Notes: generated by a model from the letters alone, not told the origin. Positions 50,784-60,500 are shown, counted from the first letter of the stretch. The stretch is 64,000 bases of DNA from Larkinella terrae (GCF_009668025.1 NZ_WJXZ01000014.1:392448-456447); one strand, 5' to 3'. Made by a program: numbers and translations.

Positions 50784-52187
50784 TTAGTTTTTACGGTATT
50801 GCTCGATGATTTTGTAGAGCGCTTTCTGTTTTTCCAGCTCCGGAAAAAAATCAAACAATTGAATGTGCAGGTCGTAATTGAGCGTTAAAGCCGCTTCCAG
50901 GCTGACCAGGGCTTCGCGATACATTCCGGCGTGAATCAGGTAAATGACGGCCCGGTAGTATAAATCGGCTTCCTGCGGCAGCTCTTCGATGCCCATTTCA
51001 ATGATTTCGTGCGCCCGGGTAAAGTCGCCCTGATCGAACAGCACCAGCGACCACTGCAAATAGACGTCCACATTGGTCGGATCGGCTTCCACGGCTTTTT
51101 CAAACGCTTCGATACTCGACACGCCGTTTCCTAATTTGTATTCGGTTTCGGCCAGTGCGAGCCAGTATTCGGCATTTTTTTCGTTCAGTTTCAGCGCTTT
51201 CCGCAAAAACGGAATGGATTCGTGCCACTTGCCCAGTTCGCTCAGACAGACGCCGATGCCGTAATAGCCTTCGTCCCACAATTTGTCCAGGTGAACGGCG
51301 TCGCGGTAGCGGGTGATGGCTTCGCCGAAGCGGTTTTGTTTCTCCAGACTGGCGCCCAGGTAACAATACGTTTCGGGCGTCGCTTCTTCGTATTTCAGCG
51401 TATTCCGGTAGGCTTCTTCGGCCTTCACAAATTCGCCCAGGTTCATGTAGGTGTTGCCCAGATTGAAGTAGGCCGACGCAAAATCTTCCTTGATAATGGT
51501 CGCGTAATCGTAGGCTTCGGCCGCGTCTTTGTAGCGGTTAAGTTTGCTGTAGGCAATCCCGATATTGTACCAGGCATTGTGCGAATACGGATCGCGGTCG
51601 ATCAACTGCTGGTAATAATCCAGACTATTTTCCAACTCGCCCATCAGATCGAGGCAAAACGCCAGCTCGTACAGGGAATTTTCGTTGTTGATGTTGTAAT
51701 TGATCGACGTCTTGTAACTCTCGATGGCCTGTCCGTATTTCCCCCAGTTCTGGTACGTTTGCCCAATCTGGAAGTGAATGTCGTCCTTGTCGTCGGCGGT
51801 TTCCAGCAAATCCGTCAGAATCTCGATGGATTGTTCGTAATTACCGGCCAGGTTGCTGATGGTCCCCTGCATGTACTGAATATCCGGGTCACTGGGATTA
51901 TACAGGGCGGCTCTGTCGAGCAGATTCAGGGCGGTTTCATACTTGCCGTTGGTGGCCAATAACTGGGCTTTGTCCAGCATCAATTCCAGCGAGTAGGGGA
52001 AATTGTCGAGTCCGGCTTCGCACGCTTTCATGGCCTTGTCGAGGTCGCCCTCTTCCATGTAATGCTCGACCATCTGCTCGTAGACATCCAGATCAAAGAA
52101 CTGGTTTTCGGAGCCATTCAGCATACTCTCAAATCGCTGTAACGAGGCCTTTATTTCGCTTTCTCTTTCCTCAAACTCTTGCTCCAT
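50784..52187 (-). CDS. Tetratricopeptide repeat protein
   Basis: 467 residues from ATG 52187 (a GTG two codons earlier is also possible). About twelve consecutive TPR units cover almost the whole chain, for example AWYNIGIAYSKLNRYKDAAEAYDYATIIKEDF and AYFNLGNTYMNLGEFVKAEEAYRNTLKYEEA. No signal peptide or membrane helix, so it is a cytoplasmic scaffold. TPR arrays bind peptides or partner proteins; the partner cannot be deduced. A terminator follows. Confidence 0.9.
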   Translation of the reverse strand: MEQEFEERESEIKASLQRFESMLNGSENQFFDLDVYEQMVEHYMEEGDLDKAMKACEAGLDNFPYSLELMLDKAQLLATNGKYETALNLLDRAALYNPSDPDIQYMQGTISNLAGNYEQSIEILTDLLETADDKDDIHFQIGQTYQNWGKYGQAIESYKTSINYNINNENSLYELAFCLDLMGELENSLDYYQQLIDRDPYSHNAWYNIGIAYSKLNRYKDAAEAYDYATIIKEDFASAYFNLGNTYMNLGEFVKAEEAYRNTLKYEEATPETYCYLGASLEKQNRFGEAITRYRDAVHLDKLWDEGYYGIGVCLSELGKWHESIPFLRKALKLNEKNAEYWLALAETEYKLGNGVSSIEAFEKAVEADPTNVDVYLQWSLVLFDQGDFTRAHEIIEMGIEELPQEADLYYRAVIYLIHAGMYREALVSLEAALTLNYDLHIQLFDFFPELEKQKALYKIIEQYRKN

Positions 52188-52369
52188 ATTCACTTCGTAC
52201 AGGGGTTACGTATATACTATACACCACTATTCAGCGTGGAAATGTAGTAGAAATATACAACTAATAATCTATTCTGCAAGTATTCCAGCAAAAAATGTAG
52301 GCAGTGGTTTCAGGCGGTTTTTCGCATGAATTGGCGCTCAGGAATTTAGATCGGATTCGCGGGCCGGGG

Positions 52370-53401
52370 TCACTGCTTTTGTTTGAAAAACACAGAAATC
52401 CGTTGAATCGTTTCGTCGATTTTGCGGTACCGGAACGGGAGCCGGTTTTCGATCTTCTGCCCGTTATACTGGTAGGAGCCCGAAGCCGACCGGGCGGTTT
52501 CGCGCGTAATCAGCGGAGCCTTGCCCGTAAACCAGGAACGGACGGCCTCCAGCGGCCAGAGCAATTGCGTGAGTTTGGGGGAGACGCGATACCGGGGTCT
52601 TTTCTTTTCCAGCGCATCCGCCAGTTTATCCAGAAAGGTTTTATACGGCAGGCTTTGGGCGCTTAGAATAAAGCGTTCCGCCGTAATGTCGCTCTGCATC
52701 AACTGAAAAACCGCTTCGGCCACGTCGCGCACATCCACCAGGTTGACAATTCCGGCCGGATAAAACGGTTTTTCGTCGAAAGCGTATTTAAAAAGCTGCG
52801 TGCTGCTCCGCGTCCAGTCGCCCTCGCCCAGCACCAGCGCCGGATTGACAATCACGGCGTCGAGTCCTTCGGCCACACCCCGCCAGACCTCCAGTTCGGC
52901 GCGGTATTTGGTTTGGCCGTAAAACGAATTCTGGGGAGATTCTTCCCAGCGCTGCTCCTCATCGATTACGATGGTCGCGGTTGCCGCATCTCCCTTGATG
53001 GCCGGGCGACCCACGGCAGCCACTGAACTGACGTAACCGAGCTTCCGGACGCCTTTTGCCAGGCAGGTGTTTACCACATTAGCGGTTCCTTCCACATTGA
53101 CCTTGTCCATGCGATCCCGGTCTTTCGGCGAATAGGAAATCATGGCGGCCACGTGCACCACATCCACCGTGCCGTGGGCCAGCGCCGTCTGGAGCGCTTC
53201 TTCCAGGGCCGGAATATCCAGAATATCGCCTTCGAGCCAGGTTACGCGGTTTTTAATATCGGTCACCAGATGCAGGTCGCTGTCGGCACGCCTGAGCGCG
53301 GCCACTTTCAGCCCCGCGTCGAGGTATCGCCGGATGATGTGACTGCCGATGAGGCCGTTGGCGCCGGTGACGAGGGTGATATCAGGTTGTGAGGAAGTCA
53401 T
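52370..53401 (-). CDS. NAD(P)-dependent epimerase/dehydratase (extended SDR)
   Basis: 343 residues. Rossmann motif GANGLIG (13-19) at the N-terminus, VDVVHVAAM (equivalent of the NAG strand), and the catalytic YGQTK (YxxxK) with an upstream Ser. The sequence resembles dihydroflavonol-4-reductase-like and 3-beta-HSD-like proteins. The reaction cannot be named. The start overlaps the end of the TOPRIM-like gene by 20 bases, yet its base composition is normal for this genome, unlike that gene, so the border between the foreign pair and the resident DNA is close to 53400. Confidence 0.9.
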   Translation of the reverse strand: MTSSQPDITLVTGANGLIGSHIIRRYLDAGLKVAALRRADSDLHLVTDIKNRVTWLEGDILDIPALEEALQTALAHGTVDVVHVAAMISYSPKDRDRMDKVNVEGTANVVNTCLAKGVRKLGYVSSVAAVGRPAIKGDAATATIVIDEEQRWEESPQNSFYGQTKYRAELEVWRGVAEGLDAVIVNPALVLGEGDWTRSSTQLFKYAFDEKPFYPAGIVNLVDVRDVAEAVFQLMQSDITAERFILSAQSLPYKTFLDKLADALEKKRPRYRVSPKLTQLLWPLEAVRSWFTGKAPLITRETARSASGSYQYNGQKIENRLPFRYRKIDETIQRISVFFKQKQ

Positions 53402-53900
53402 TCAGAATGTTTTCTAGGGTAATAAAACCGGGTGCCTGGCGGTTTTTGAGTTCGGTGAGGAGTTGAAGGTAGTTGGGGTCTGAGCCAATGGTAGTTCGTT
53501 TTACGGATTTACAAAATTCGCGAAGTTCCGGGCTGAATCCATAATTAGCGACATCAATACTCACTTCATTCGCATTCCAGAGTAGAAACGAATCAACGGC
53601 TTTATCCAACATTATGAGATGTTGATCTGTGCCGGTTTTCTTTCCACATGTTATTCTATTGATAGCCTGATTGAATGTGAAATCATCAAAATAAGGAGGT
53701 CTATACTTAGGTTTGTAGGTCACATCCCGATCAATTATTCCAACGATTTTATAGGTTGGTTGATTTATGGATGCGCTTTTCATTGCTTTTACAACATTGT
53801 GGACACCAAAACTATGGTCAATTACAGTAGCAGATGGAAGAAGCAGTGTTACCAGTGCCGTATCTGCAAAGCACTCAGGCAGAAACAGAACGTCCGGCAT
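53382..53900 (-). CDS. TOPRIM-like effector protein, partner of the OLD-like ATPase
   Basis: 172 residues from ATG 53900 (MPDVLFLPECFADT). The first third has the layout of a TOPRIM domain: strand and Glu9 (VLFLPE), a helix, and the strand with the DxD pair Asp57-Arg-Asp59 (KIVGIIDRDV). The rest is helical and not recognised. The frame is open to 53948, where it overlaps the ATPase gene further. Family is not fixed; DUF4435/AriB-type or another OLD-associated TOPRIM are possible. It is clearly richer in A/T than the flanks. It overlaps the ATPase end, so both are co-translated. Confidence 0.62.
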   Translation of the reverse strand: MPDVLFLPECFADTALVTLLLPSATVIDHSFGVHNVVKAMKSASINQPTYKIVGIIDRDVTYKPKYRPPYFDDFTFNQAINRITCGKKTGTDQHLIMLDKAVDSFLLWNANEVSIDVANYGFSPELREFCKSVKRTTIGSDPNYLQLLTELKNRQAPGFITLENILNDFLTT

Positions 53901-54981
53901 TGGGGATAAATTTGTCCAGGTTAAAGAAGACATCCGTACTGAAATCAAGAATATGACGCAGATCTTCAGTCGTCAGCGCATGTACTTTGGTTTCATAGTT
54001 TTCGTAGTATGTTACAAAGACGTTCAGTTGGTCTTCTTCAAAATTTTCAATAAAGGTATGCAGCAGGTATGGGCTATGCGTTGAAATAAAGAACTGATTT
54101 TCAGTGCTGTAAATCATTCGGTATGCCAACTCCTGCGTATAAGGAGGAAACGAATGAACTTCGGGTTCTTCCAGGACAATTACTGAATCCTTGTTTGATT
54201 CAATGGCAGTTATATAAAACATAAACCGCCGGAAGGTGTCGGCTATTGAGAAAAAAGGATATTGAGTAACGTACGGTCCTTCCTTTTTCTGTAGGATAAA
54301 CTCTTGCTTTGCGTCGAATAAGACAAGTTCTAATTGCTGTTCAGTGAATAACTGTGCAAACTCGCTCCATAAATCTTTATTCCTTCTGACCACCTCATAT
54401 AGATTTGGCCCTTGAGGAGGTAATAGAAAGCTGGAAAATAGATTTTCAAATTTGGTTAAGTTATCAAAATCGTATTTTTTGATATTACTAAGATTTTGAA
54501 ATGGAGCTACATTATTTGTTTTACTGATAAATTCACCGTTCTGCTTTAGAGTGAATTTATGTAATGCAGTCATATGTAAATCATCGGTGAGTTCAAAGGC
54601 AAATTGTCTTATTATTGATTGGAGCCTATTGCTTTCGGCTCTGAAATAGTTGTATTTCACCCCAGATTCATCTAAACTATTCAATCTAAGTAAAAGGGCA
54701 GCTTCATTGTCAGTTATAATTTGAATAAGTTGTGTCGCATCATTGTCATAAAATATATGTTTTAAATCTTCATAGCGGACAAAACCGTTTAAAAAAGATC
54801 CTATACTATATTCCGCTCCCAACAACCCCAGCGCTTCCAGAATATTCGATTTCCCGACGTTCGGTTTGCCGATGAAGACGTTTACCCGCTTGCAGTCGAG
54901 CCGCAGGTCCTTGATCGACTTGAAGTTTTTGATTTCAACCCAGTTCAGGAAATTTGTCGTGCTTTCCATGTTATTATCCAT
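53875..54981 (-). CDS. OLD-like ABC-type ATPase (AAA_15/21), probable defence protein
   Basis: 368 residues. Walker A GKPNVGKSN (38-46), an insert (about 55-240), Walker B VIVLEEPEVH (268-276) and the switch ISTHSPYLL (His302), in the order typical of OLD and RecF-like ATPases. There is no TOPRIM in the same chain; the next gene supplies a TOPRIM-like domain. This ATPase-plus-TOPRIM pair is the arrangement of PARIS (AriA/AriB) and related anti-phage systems. The gene is strongly A/T-rich for this window, suggesting transfer. A -7-like TAATTTTG lies on the minus strand at 55048-55055. Confidence 0.85.
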   Translation of the reverse strand: MDNNMESTTNFLNWVEIKNFKSIKDLRLDCKRVNVFIGKPNVGKSNILEALGLLGAEYSIGSFLNGFVRYEDLKHIFYDNDATQLIQIITDNEAALLLRLNSLDESGVKYNYFRAESNRLQSIIRQFAFELTDDLHMTALHKFTLKQNGEFISKTNNVAPFQNLSNIKKYDFDNLTKFENLFSSFLLPPQGPNLYEVVRRNKDLWSEFAQLFTEQQLELVLFDAKQEFILQKKEGPYVTQYPFFSIADTFRRFMFYITAIESNKDSVIVLEEPEVHSFPPYTQELAYRMIYSTENQFFISTHSPYLLHTFIENFEEDQLNVFVTYYENYETKVHALTTEDLRHILDFSTDVFFNLDKFIPNAGRSVSA

Positions 54982-55031
54982 AACCGCCCGTTCGCGAGCA
55001 TTTGCGTAAACATAACAACGTTTACCGCCGA

Positions 55032-55061
55032 TTTGCTAATTTCGCGCCAAAATTAGGTTTG
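55032..55061 (+). promoter_or_regulatory. Promoter of metG, overlapping the ATPase promoter
   Basis: TTTG (55032-55035), 18 bases, TAGGTTTG (55054-55061), a full consensus for the plus strand. TACTTTTG at 55074-55081 is a second possible -7. The opposite-strand -7 of the ATPase gene (55048-55055) overlaps it, so the two genes share one control region. Confidence 0.6.
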
Positions 55062-55100
55062 AAGTTGACGAGTTACTTTTGGGAACCGCCGTTTGTTTCC

Positions 55101-55135
55101 CGTATAAACCGTAAACGGAAAACCGTAAACCGACC
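55101..55135. repeat. Heptamer run upstream of metG
   Basis: Units ACCGTAA, ACGGAAA, ACCGTAA, ACCGACC are consecutive, directly before the metG start. No second arm is seen. Related words occur at 58418-58446 before pyrR. Confidence 0.6.
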
Positions 55136-55138
55136 AAC

Positions 55139-57220
55139 ATGTCACTCGAAAATCCGCAACGCTATACCGTCACGGCGGCCCTGATTTACGCCAACGGCCC
55201 GATTCACATCGGACACATCGCCGGTTGTTACCTGCCCGCCGATATTTACGTGCGGTATCTGCGGGCCACCGGCAAGGACGTGGCCTTCATCAGTGGCACC
55301 GACGAACACGGCGTACCCATTACCATCCGCGCGCAGAAAGAGGGCATTACGCCCCAGGAAGTGGTGGATAAATATTACGTGCAGATCAAACGTTCGTTTG
55401 AGGAATTCGGGATTTCGTTCGACCTGTATTCGCGGACGTCGAAACCGATTCACCACGAAACCTCGCGGGAGTTTTTCCTCAATCTGTACAATTCTGGAAA
55501 TTTTACGGAAGAAATCACCGAACAGTATTACGACGAATCGGCGAAGCAATTTCTGGCCGACCGCTACATCGTGGGCGTTTGCCCGGTTTGTGGAAACCCC
55601 AATGCATACGGTGACCAGTGCGAAAACTGCGGATCCACGTTGAGCCCCACGGAGTTGAAAGAACCGCTGCGCTCGATGCTCTCCGGTTCCAAACCGGTTT
55701 TGAAGGCCACCAAAAACTGGTACTTGCCGCTGGACCGGATGCAACCGCGCATCGAAGAATACGTCAACAGCCATCCGGAGTGGAAAACCAATGTGATGGG
55801 GCAGTGCCAGTCGTGGCTGAAAGAGGGGCTGCGGCCCCGGGCCATGACCCGCGACCTCGACTGGGGCATCAAAGTGCCGCTGCCCGATACCGAAGGCAAG
55901 GTGCTGTACGTCTGGTTCGATGCGCCGATCGGCTACATTTCGATGACGAAGGAATGGGCCGAGCAACAGGGCCGCGACTGGGAGCTTTACTGGCGCGATA
56001 AGGACACGAAACTGGTTCATTTTATCGGGAAAGACAACATCGTGTTCCACTGCATCATTTTCCCGGCGATGCTGATGCACGAAGGCAGTTACATCCTAGC
56101 CGACAATGTACCCGCCAACGAGTTCATGAACCTGGAAGGCGACAAAATTTCGACTTCGCGGAACTGGGCGGTCTGGCTGCACGAATACCTCGATGAACTG
56201 CCAGGTAAACAGGATGTGTTGCGGTATGTGCTGGCGGCCAATGGCCCCGAAACCAAAGACAGCGAGTTTACATGGAAGGATTTTCAGACCCGCAACAACA
56301 GCGAGCTGGTGGGCATTTTTGGTAATTTTGTGAACCGGGCGGTGGTGCTGACGCAGAAATTCTGCGAAGGAAAAGTGCCGACGAGGGGCGAACTGACCGG
56401 AACCGATCAGGCGGTTCTGGACGAGCTGGCGCAGTTTCCGGACCGGATCGGTCAGGCGATTGAGCAATACCGGTTCCGGGAAGCATTGACCTATTTAATG
56501 GATCTGGCGCGGCTGGGCAATAAATACCTGGCCGAAACCGAGCCGTGGAAAGTCGCCAAAACCGATCTGCCGCGCGTGCAAACCATTCTGAATATTGCCC
56601 TCCAGATTTCGGCCAATTTGAGCATCGTCTGTGAGCCTTTTCTGCCATTTACGGCCGAAAAGTTACGCAAGTTACTGAACACCGCGAACAGCACGCCGGA
56701 AGATCCGACGGGCACGGCTTTTCACTGGATTAACGCCGGAAAATCAGATTTGCTGCCGCACGGGCACGGATTGGGCGAAGCGGTTTTGCTGTTTGAAAAA
56801 CTGGAAGATGACGTCATCAATCAACAAATCAATAAACTGCACGAAGCCAAACGCATGAACGAACTGGCCGTCAAAACCGTACCGGAAGCCAAACCGGCGA
56901 TTCAGTACGACGATTTTGCCAAGATGGATATTCGCATCGGAACGATTCTGGAAGCCGAGCGTGTCCCGAAAAGCGATAAACTCCTGAAGCTGAAAGTGGA
57001 CGACGGAACCAGTACGCGCCAGATTCTGAGCGGAATTGCCAAGCATTTCGAACCCGAAAAACTCATTGGCGTTCAGGTGACATTCCTGGCCAATCTGGCC
57101 CCGCGCAAAATGATGGGACTCGAATCGCAGGGAATGATTCTGATGGCGGAAGACCGCGACGGCAGCCTGTCGCTGATTGGCCCGGACAAGGCGGTTTGGA
57201 ATGGGGGGGCGGTTTCATAA
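55139..57220 (+). CDS. metG: Methionyl-tRNA synthetase
   Basis: 693 residues. Class I synthetase with HIGH (His23-Ile-Gly-His26, [11 protein letters not shown]), the zinc knuckle ([18 protein letters not shown]), the KMSKS equivalent KISTS (about residue 336), an anticodon-binding helical domain, and a C-terminal tRNA-binding OB domain (about 585-693, [29 protein letters not shown]) of the Trbp111 type. It charges tRNA(Met) for both elongation and initiation, upstream of the fmt reaction. Followed by an inverted repeat and a terminator. Confidence 0.97.
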   Translation: MSLENPQRYTVTAALIYANGPIHIGHIAGCYLPADIYVRYLRATGKDVAFISGTDEHGVPITIRAQKEGITPQEVVDKYYVQIKRSFEEFGISFDLYSRTSKPIHHETSREFFLNLYNSGNFTEEITEQYYDESAKQFLADRYIVGVCPVCGNPNAYGDQCENCGSTLSPTELKEPLRSMLSGSKPVLKATKNWYLPLDRMQPRIEEYVNSHPEWKTNVMGQCQSWLKEGLRPRAMTRDLDWGIKVPLPDTEGKVLYVWFDAPIGYISMTKEWAEQQGRDWELYWRDKDTKLVHFIGKDNIVFHCIIFPAMLMHEGSYILADNVPANEFMNLEGDKISTSRNWAVWLHEYLDELPGKQDVLRYVLAANGPETKDSEFTWKDFQTRNNSELVGIFGNFVNRAVVLTQKFCEGKVPTRGELTGTDQAVLDELAQFPDRIGQAIEQYRFREALTYLMDLARLGNKYLAETEPWKVAKTDLPRVQTILNIALQISANLSIVCEPFLPFTAEKLRKLLNTANSTPEDPTGTAFHWINAGKSDLLPHGHGLGEAVLLFEKLEDDVINQQINKLHEAKRMNELAVKTVPEAKPAIQYDDFAKMDIRIGTILEAERVPKSDKLLKLKVDDGTSTRQILSGIAKHFEPEKLIGVQVTFLANLAPRKMMGLESQGMILMAEDRDGSLSLIGPDKAVWNGGAVS

Positions 57221-57230
57221 GACCTGAACT

Positions 57231-57332
57231 GTCCTGAACTGGGATTTCGCAGATTAAAGGATTAACTGGAATTCGCTACCGCAATCTTTATATCCTATTA
57301 ATCATTTAATCCGCGCAATCCCAGTTCAGGAC
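57231..57332. repeat. Inverted repeat after metG, 35-base arms
   Basis: Left 57231-57265 and right 57298-57332 are reverse complements over 35 bases with a few mismatches. The internal words are CTGAACTG, GATTAAA and GATTAA. Same design as the heptamer hairpins. Confidence 0.88.
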
Positions 57333-57344
57333 TGCTACAAAAAG

Positions 57345-57377
57345 ATAAAGCCTCCCGATCATTGCGAGAGGCTTTAT
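57345..57377. terminator. Terminator between metG and pth
   Basis: ATAAAGCCTC and GAGGCTTTAT form a 10-bp stem with a 13-base loop, 125 bases after metG. Flanks are T- and A-rich but with no long T run. Confidence 0.65.
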
Positions 57378-57781
57378 ACTGACTATTCCTAAACCCTTAA
57401 CCTTTTCTTCTTAAAGAACTTATCTTCTTTTTTGTTATATCGTCAGCTCGTTTTCTGTAAGAACTATACTTAAGACGGAACAACATTTCAGAAGTAACAA
57501 AACAGAATCAGATTATTCTAAAGTAACGACTAATTTCCTGATTTTGTTCAATTGCCCTTCCGTTGAAGAACAGTACAAATATCGCAATAAATTTTTAGAG
57601 TACAAATTTTATTTTTAAATAATATTCCGCTAAGTGCTTGGTATGGTATTGATTTGTAAGACGTTATAGAGCCTTTTCTACGCATTTTATGCGTTATTTT
57701 AAAACAAAATACTACAAATCGCACAATTTAGCCAAAGGAAATTTTTATTTAAAAAAATGAAAAAATCTTTAAATAGTTCTA
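57378..57781. other. A/T-rich gap without a recognised gene
   Basis: About 400 bases, visibly richer in A/T than the flanks and with several A or T runs (around 57590-57620 and 57735-57775). No open frame with family features, no tRNA fold and no exact TAnnTTTG box was noticed on either strand. It may hold a regulatory region or an unannotated RNA; nothing specific can be supported. Confidence 0.4.
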
Positions 57782-58342
57782 TTATTGGTTGAAAAAATTC
57801 ATCGTGTGCTGCAGGCCGGAAGTACAAAAACTGATGACGGCGTCACCGGCCCGGTCCAGATGCTGCGGCAAGGCTTCCATTTCGTCCGCCGGAAATTTCC
57901 CCAAAACGAAATCGACCTGCCGACCTTTCGAAAAATCATTGCCAATTCCGAACCGCAGCCGGGCGTATTCCTGCGTGCCCAGCACCTCGTCGATGCTGCG
58001 CAGTCCGTTGTGTCCGCCCGCCGATCCTTTGGGTTTCAGGCGTAATTTTCCGAACGGTAAATCCTTGTCATCCGTAATAACCAGCAGATTTTCAACCGGG
58101 ATGTCAAACTGTTTCAAATACGAGCTAACAGCCCGACCACTCAGATTCATGTACGTCGTTGGTTTGATCAGGTGAATAATTTTGCCCTTATGACGCCATT
58201 CGGCCGTGTAGGCCAGCCGATTCAGTGAAAACGAAAAACCGTATTGAGCCGCCAGGCGATCCACGACCATAAAACCGGCATTGTGGCGGGTCAGCATATA
58301 TTCCGGGCCAATGTTGCCAAGCCCCGTGATCAGAAATTTCAT
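57782..58342 (-). CDS. pth: Peptidyl-tRNA hydrolase
   Basis: Recycles peptidyl-tRNA released from stalled ribosomes. 186 residues from ATG 58342 (MKFLITGLGNIGPEYMLTRHNAGFMVVDRL), the family start with the catalytic His in TRHNAGF. Further motifs: KPTTYMNLSGRAVSSY, VITDDKDLPFGKLRLKPKGSAGGHNGLRSI with the conserved Asp and Asn, and RLRFGIGNDF. An open frame extends to 58468, but those 42 residues are not family sequence. Divergent from pyrR. Confidence 0.96.
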   Translation of the reverse strand: MKFLITGLGNIGPEYMLTRHNAGFMVVDRLAAQYGFSFSLNRLAYTAEWRHKGKIIHLIKPTTYMNLSGRAVSSYLKQFDIPVENLLVITDDKDLPFGKLRLKPKGSAGGHNGLRSIDEVLGTQEYARLRFGIGNDFSKGRQVDFVLGKFPADEMEALPQHLDRAGDAVISFCTSGLQHTMNFFNQ

Positions 58343-58417
58343 AGAAAACCGTTTTGAGTTGTCCGTCCAGTGGTAGTGGCTGCAAAGTTCGCAGAAACCT
58401 TTCAACAAAAAACACCC

Positions 58418-58446
58418 GCCGGAAACCGAAAACTGAAAACCGACTA
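58418..58446. repeat. Heptamer run upstream of pyrR
   Basis: Units CCGGAAA, CCGAAAA, CTGAAAA, CCGACTA stand directly before the pyrR start and resemble the run before metG. No second arm was found. Confidence 0.55.
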
Positions 58447-58459
58447 CTATCTTTCGTTC

Positions 58460-58999
58460 ATGAATCAAAAACGCCTTATCCTTGCCAGCCCGCTGCTGGA
58501 GATTGTTATCAGCCGGTTATGTCAGGAACTGATTGAAAATCATCAGGATTTTGCCGAAACGGTCGTGCTGGGGATGCAGCCGCGCGGCATTTATTTTGCC
58601 AAACGGATCGTGCATGAATTGAGTCGGACGTTGCAGAAAGAAATACCGCTGGGTTACCTGGATGCGACTTTTTACCGTGACGATTTTCGCCGGCGGGAAT
58701 CACCCCTGCGGCCCAACACAACGAATGTGCCGTTTCTGATTGAGAATAAGAAGGTAATTCTGGTCGATGATGTGATTGCAACGGGGCGGATGGTGCGGGC
58801 CGCACTCGACTCCATGACGGCTTTTGGTCGCCCTCGTTCGGTGGAATTACTGGTGCTGATCGACCGGCGCTACAACCGCGATCTGCCCATCAAGCCCGAT
58901 TATATCGGCAAGCGCGTCAACACCCTGGAATCGCAGCGGGTACTGGTTGAGTGGACGGAGCAGGGGGCCGAAACCGATCGGATCTGGTTGATGGAGTAA
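58460..58999 (+). CDS. pyrR: PyrR-type phosphoribosyltransferase (pyrimidine operon regulator/uracil PRTase)
   Basis: 179 residues from ATG 58460 (MNQKRLILASPLLEIVISRL). PRTase fold with the flexible loop and the PRPP-binding motif VILVDDVIATGRMVRAALD, plus VVLGMQPRGIYFAKRI. The RRRESPLRP stretch and family length agree with PyrR, which in Gram-positives binds pyr mRNA and also makes UMP; in Bacteroidota the RNA-binding role is not established. No pyr biosynthetic gene is adjacent. Two further ATG/GTG codons upstream are not used. Confidence 0.9.
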   Translation: MNQKRLILASPLLEIVISRLCQELIENHQDFAETVVLGMQPRGIYFAKRIVHELSRTLQKEIPLGYLDATFYRDDFRRRESPLRPNTTNVPFLIENKKVILVDDVIATGRMVRAALDSMTAFGRPRSVELLVLIDRRYNRDLPIKPDYIGKRVNTLESQRVLVEWTEQGAETDRIWLME

Positions 59000-59019
59000 A
59001 TGACTGGAAGTGGTTCGGC

Positions 59020-59331
59020 CTAGAAAACCTCGTTCATCATCCAGCGTTTTGCGTATTGTTTCTCCAGCAAATTCTGCGTTTCCATCGGGCGGTATCCGCC
59101 GTTGGATTTCAGCCAGTCCGTCAGCTGGTGCAGCAACTGCTCATCGCTCAGGGCACCTTGTTGCCCGATCAGAATCGTCTGCAGTTTCAGGTCTGCATCC
59201 TGGTTGATGCAAACTTTCATCAGTGCATCAACCAGTTCATTCTTCAGGCGCAGGTAATAGCTGATGCTATCGATGACGATGCAGCAAACGACAATCAGAA
59301 GAGTTACAAGCAGGGTGATTATATAGAGCAT
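59020..59331 (-). CDS. Hypothetical single-pass membrane protein
   Basis: 103 residues. A strongly hydrophobic N-terminal helix (MLYIITLLVTLLIVVCCIVID, about 1-21) and a soluble C-terminal part (LKNELVDALMKVCINQDADLKLQTILIGQQGALSDEQLLHQLTDWLKSNGGYRPME). I do not recognise a family. Convergent with pyrR; the 296-base upstream gap holds no other gene. Confidence 0.65.
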   Translation of the reverse strand: MLYIITLLVTLLIVVCCIVIDSISYYLRLKNELVDALMKVCINQDADLKLQTILIGQQGALSDEQLLHQLTDWLKSNGGYRPMETQNLLEKQYAKRWMMNEVF

Positions 59332-59627
59332 GGTAGTTGGACCGTTTATATGATCGCGGCAGCAAGTTGATCAAATCCTTTATTCCTACCAAATGGTAAC
59401 CTCCCTGAAAGTCTGTTTTTAACTGCATTATAATTGCAAAAACCGGCGGTTAATGCGGTTTTAATCGCTTCTGCCTCAAGCGGGATTTTAGCGGCATTCT
59501 TTACTCTCGTTCGGGTATCAATCGGAACTTATCGAGCGCCGGTAAAAAAGTTTCAGTTTCGCGTAGGGGTACAGTTTCTTACGCGGGTCATAGCGGCATA
59601 AAACAACAAATGCACTTACAAATTGCT
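59332..59627. other. Gap between the membrane protein and the GIN-domain lipoprotein
   Basis: About 300 bases of divergent upstream sequence. A near match CAAATGGTA (59395-59403) could be a spaced -7 for the minus gene. Nothing else is supported. Confidence 0.4.
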
Positions 59628-60347
59628 ATGACAACTATGAAATTCTCCGCCATTCTTTCCGCTTTTTTTATGCTGGCCCTGGTGTCGCTGACCTCCTGCG
59701 ACTTTGAACGAATCGGCCCTTACGAAGAAGACGACCGTTCGTACGGATTGACCAACTTCGATCGCCTGGATATGGGCAGCGCCTTCAACATCACCGTTCG
59801 GGCGGGCAGTTCGTACAGCATTGAAGCCCGCGGAAACCGTCGGGACCTCGATGACCTCGATATTTTTACGAGCAACGGCACGCTGCGCGCCAAATACCGG
59901 AATAATTCGAGAAACCGCCGGTACGATATGAACATCACCATTACGATGCCGACGCTCAGGGGAGTGGATTTTTCGGGCGCAGCCCGTTCCGACGTGAGCG
60001 GTTTTCAGGGCCTGCGCGAGCTGGATATCAAGCTCTCCGGTGCTTCGCGGGCCAGTTTTGATCTCGATGCCGACCGGACCAACATTGATCTGTCGGGGGC
60101 ATCCGATCTCGATCTGGAAGGAGCCAGCGGTTTATTGATCGGCGATCTGTCGGGCGCCAGTAAAATTGAAGCCTTCGACTATCCGGTCGATGAAGCCGAA
60201 CTCGATTTATCAGGTGCCAGCACCGCCCGCGTCAAAGTGTCGAAGCGGCTTAATGTAACTGCCAGCGGAGCCAGCAGCGTCCGGTACCGGGGAACACCGG
60301 TTATCAAATCCAATACCTCGGGTTCCAGCACGGTCCGGCAGGATTGA
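59628..60347 (+). CDS. Lipoprotein with DUF2807 (GIN/head-like adhesin) domain
   Basis: 239 residues from ATG 59628 (MTTMKFS; ATG 59637 is also possible). A lipoprotein signal with lipobox LTSC near residue 24, then a beta-helix-like region (about 45-235) rich in the recurring LSGAS motif (FSGAAR, LSGASRASF, LSGASDLDL, LSGASKIEA, LSGASTARV), which defines DUF2807 putative adhesin domains. Likely exposed at the outer membrane. Function unproven. A long-loop terminator follows. Confidence 0.88.
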   Translation: MTTMKFSAILSAFFMLALVSLTSCDFERIGPYEEDDRSYGLTNFDRLDMGSAFNITVRAGSSYSIEARGNRRDLDDLDIFTSNGTLRAKYRNNSRNRRYDMNITITMPTLRGVDFSGAARSDVSGFQGLRELDIKLSGASRASFDLDADRTNIDLSGASDLDLEGASGLLIGDLSGASKIEAFDYPVDEAELDLSGASTARVKVSKRLNVTASGASSVRYRGTPVIKSNTSGSSTVRQD

Positions 60348-60400
60348 TGGCTTACCGCAGAGGTTAGAAGTTAGAATAGAGAAGAAAGATTTTAAACCGA

Positions 60401-60461
60401 AAAAAGAACCGCCTTTCGGACTTTGGCTGTGATGCTCAAACGAAGAAAGGAGGTTTTTTTT
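60401..60461. terminator. Bidirectional terminator with 27-base loop
   Basis: AACCGCCTTTC (60407-60417) and GAAAGGAGGTT (60445-60455) pair with one mismatch and are flanked by A5 on the left and T8 on the right. It serves the convergent GIN lipoprotein and Ig-domain genes. Confidence 0.85.
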
Positions 60462-60500
60462 ATGTTGACGACAGGCCAATAGACAGGCTTGGCGGATTTC

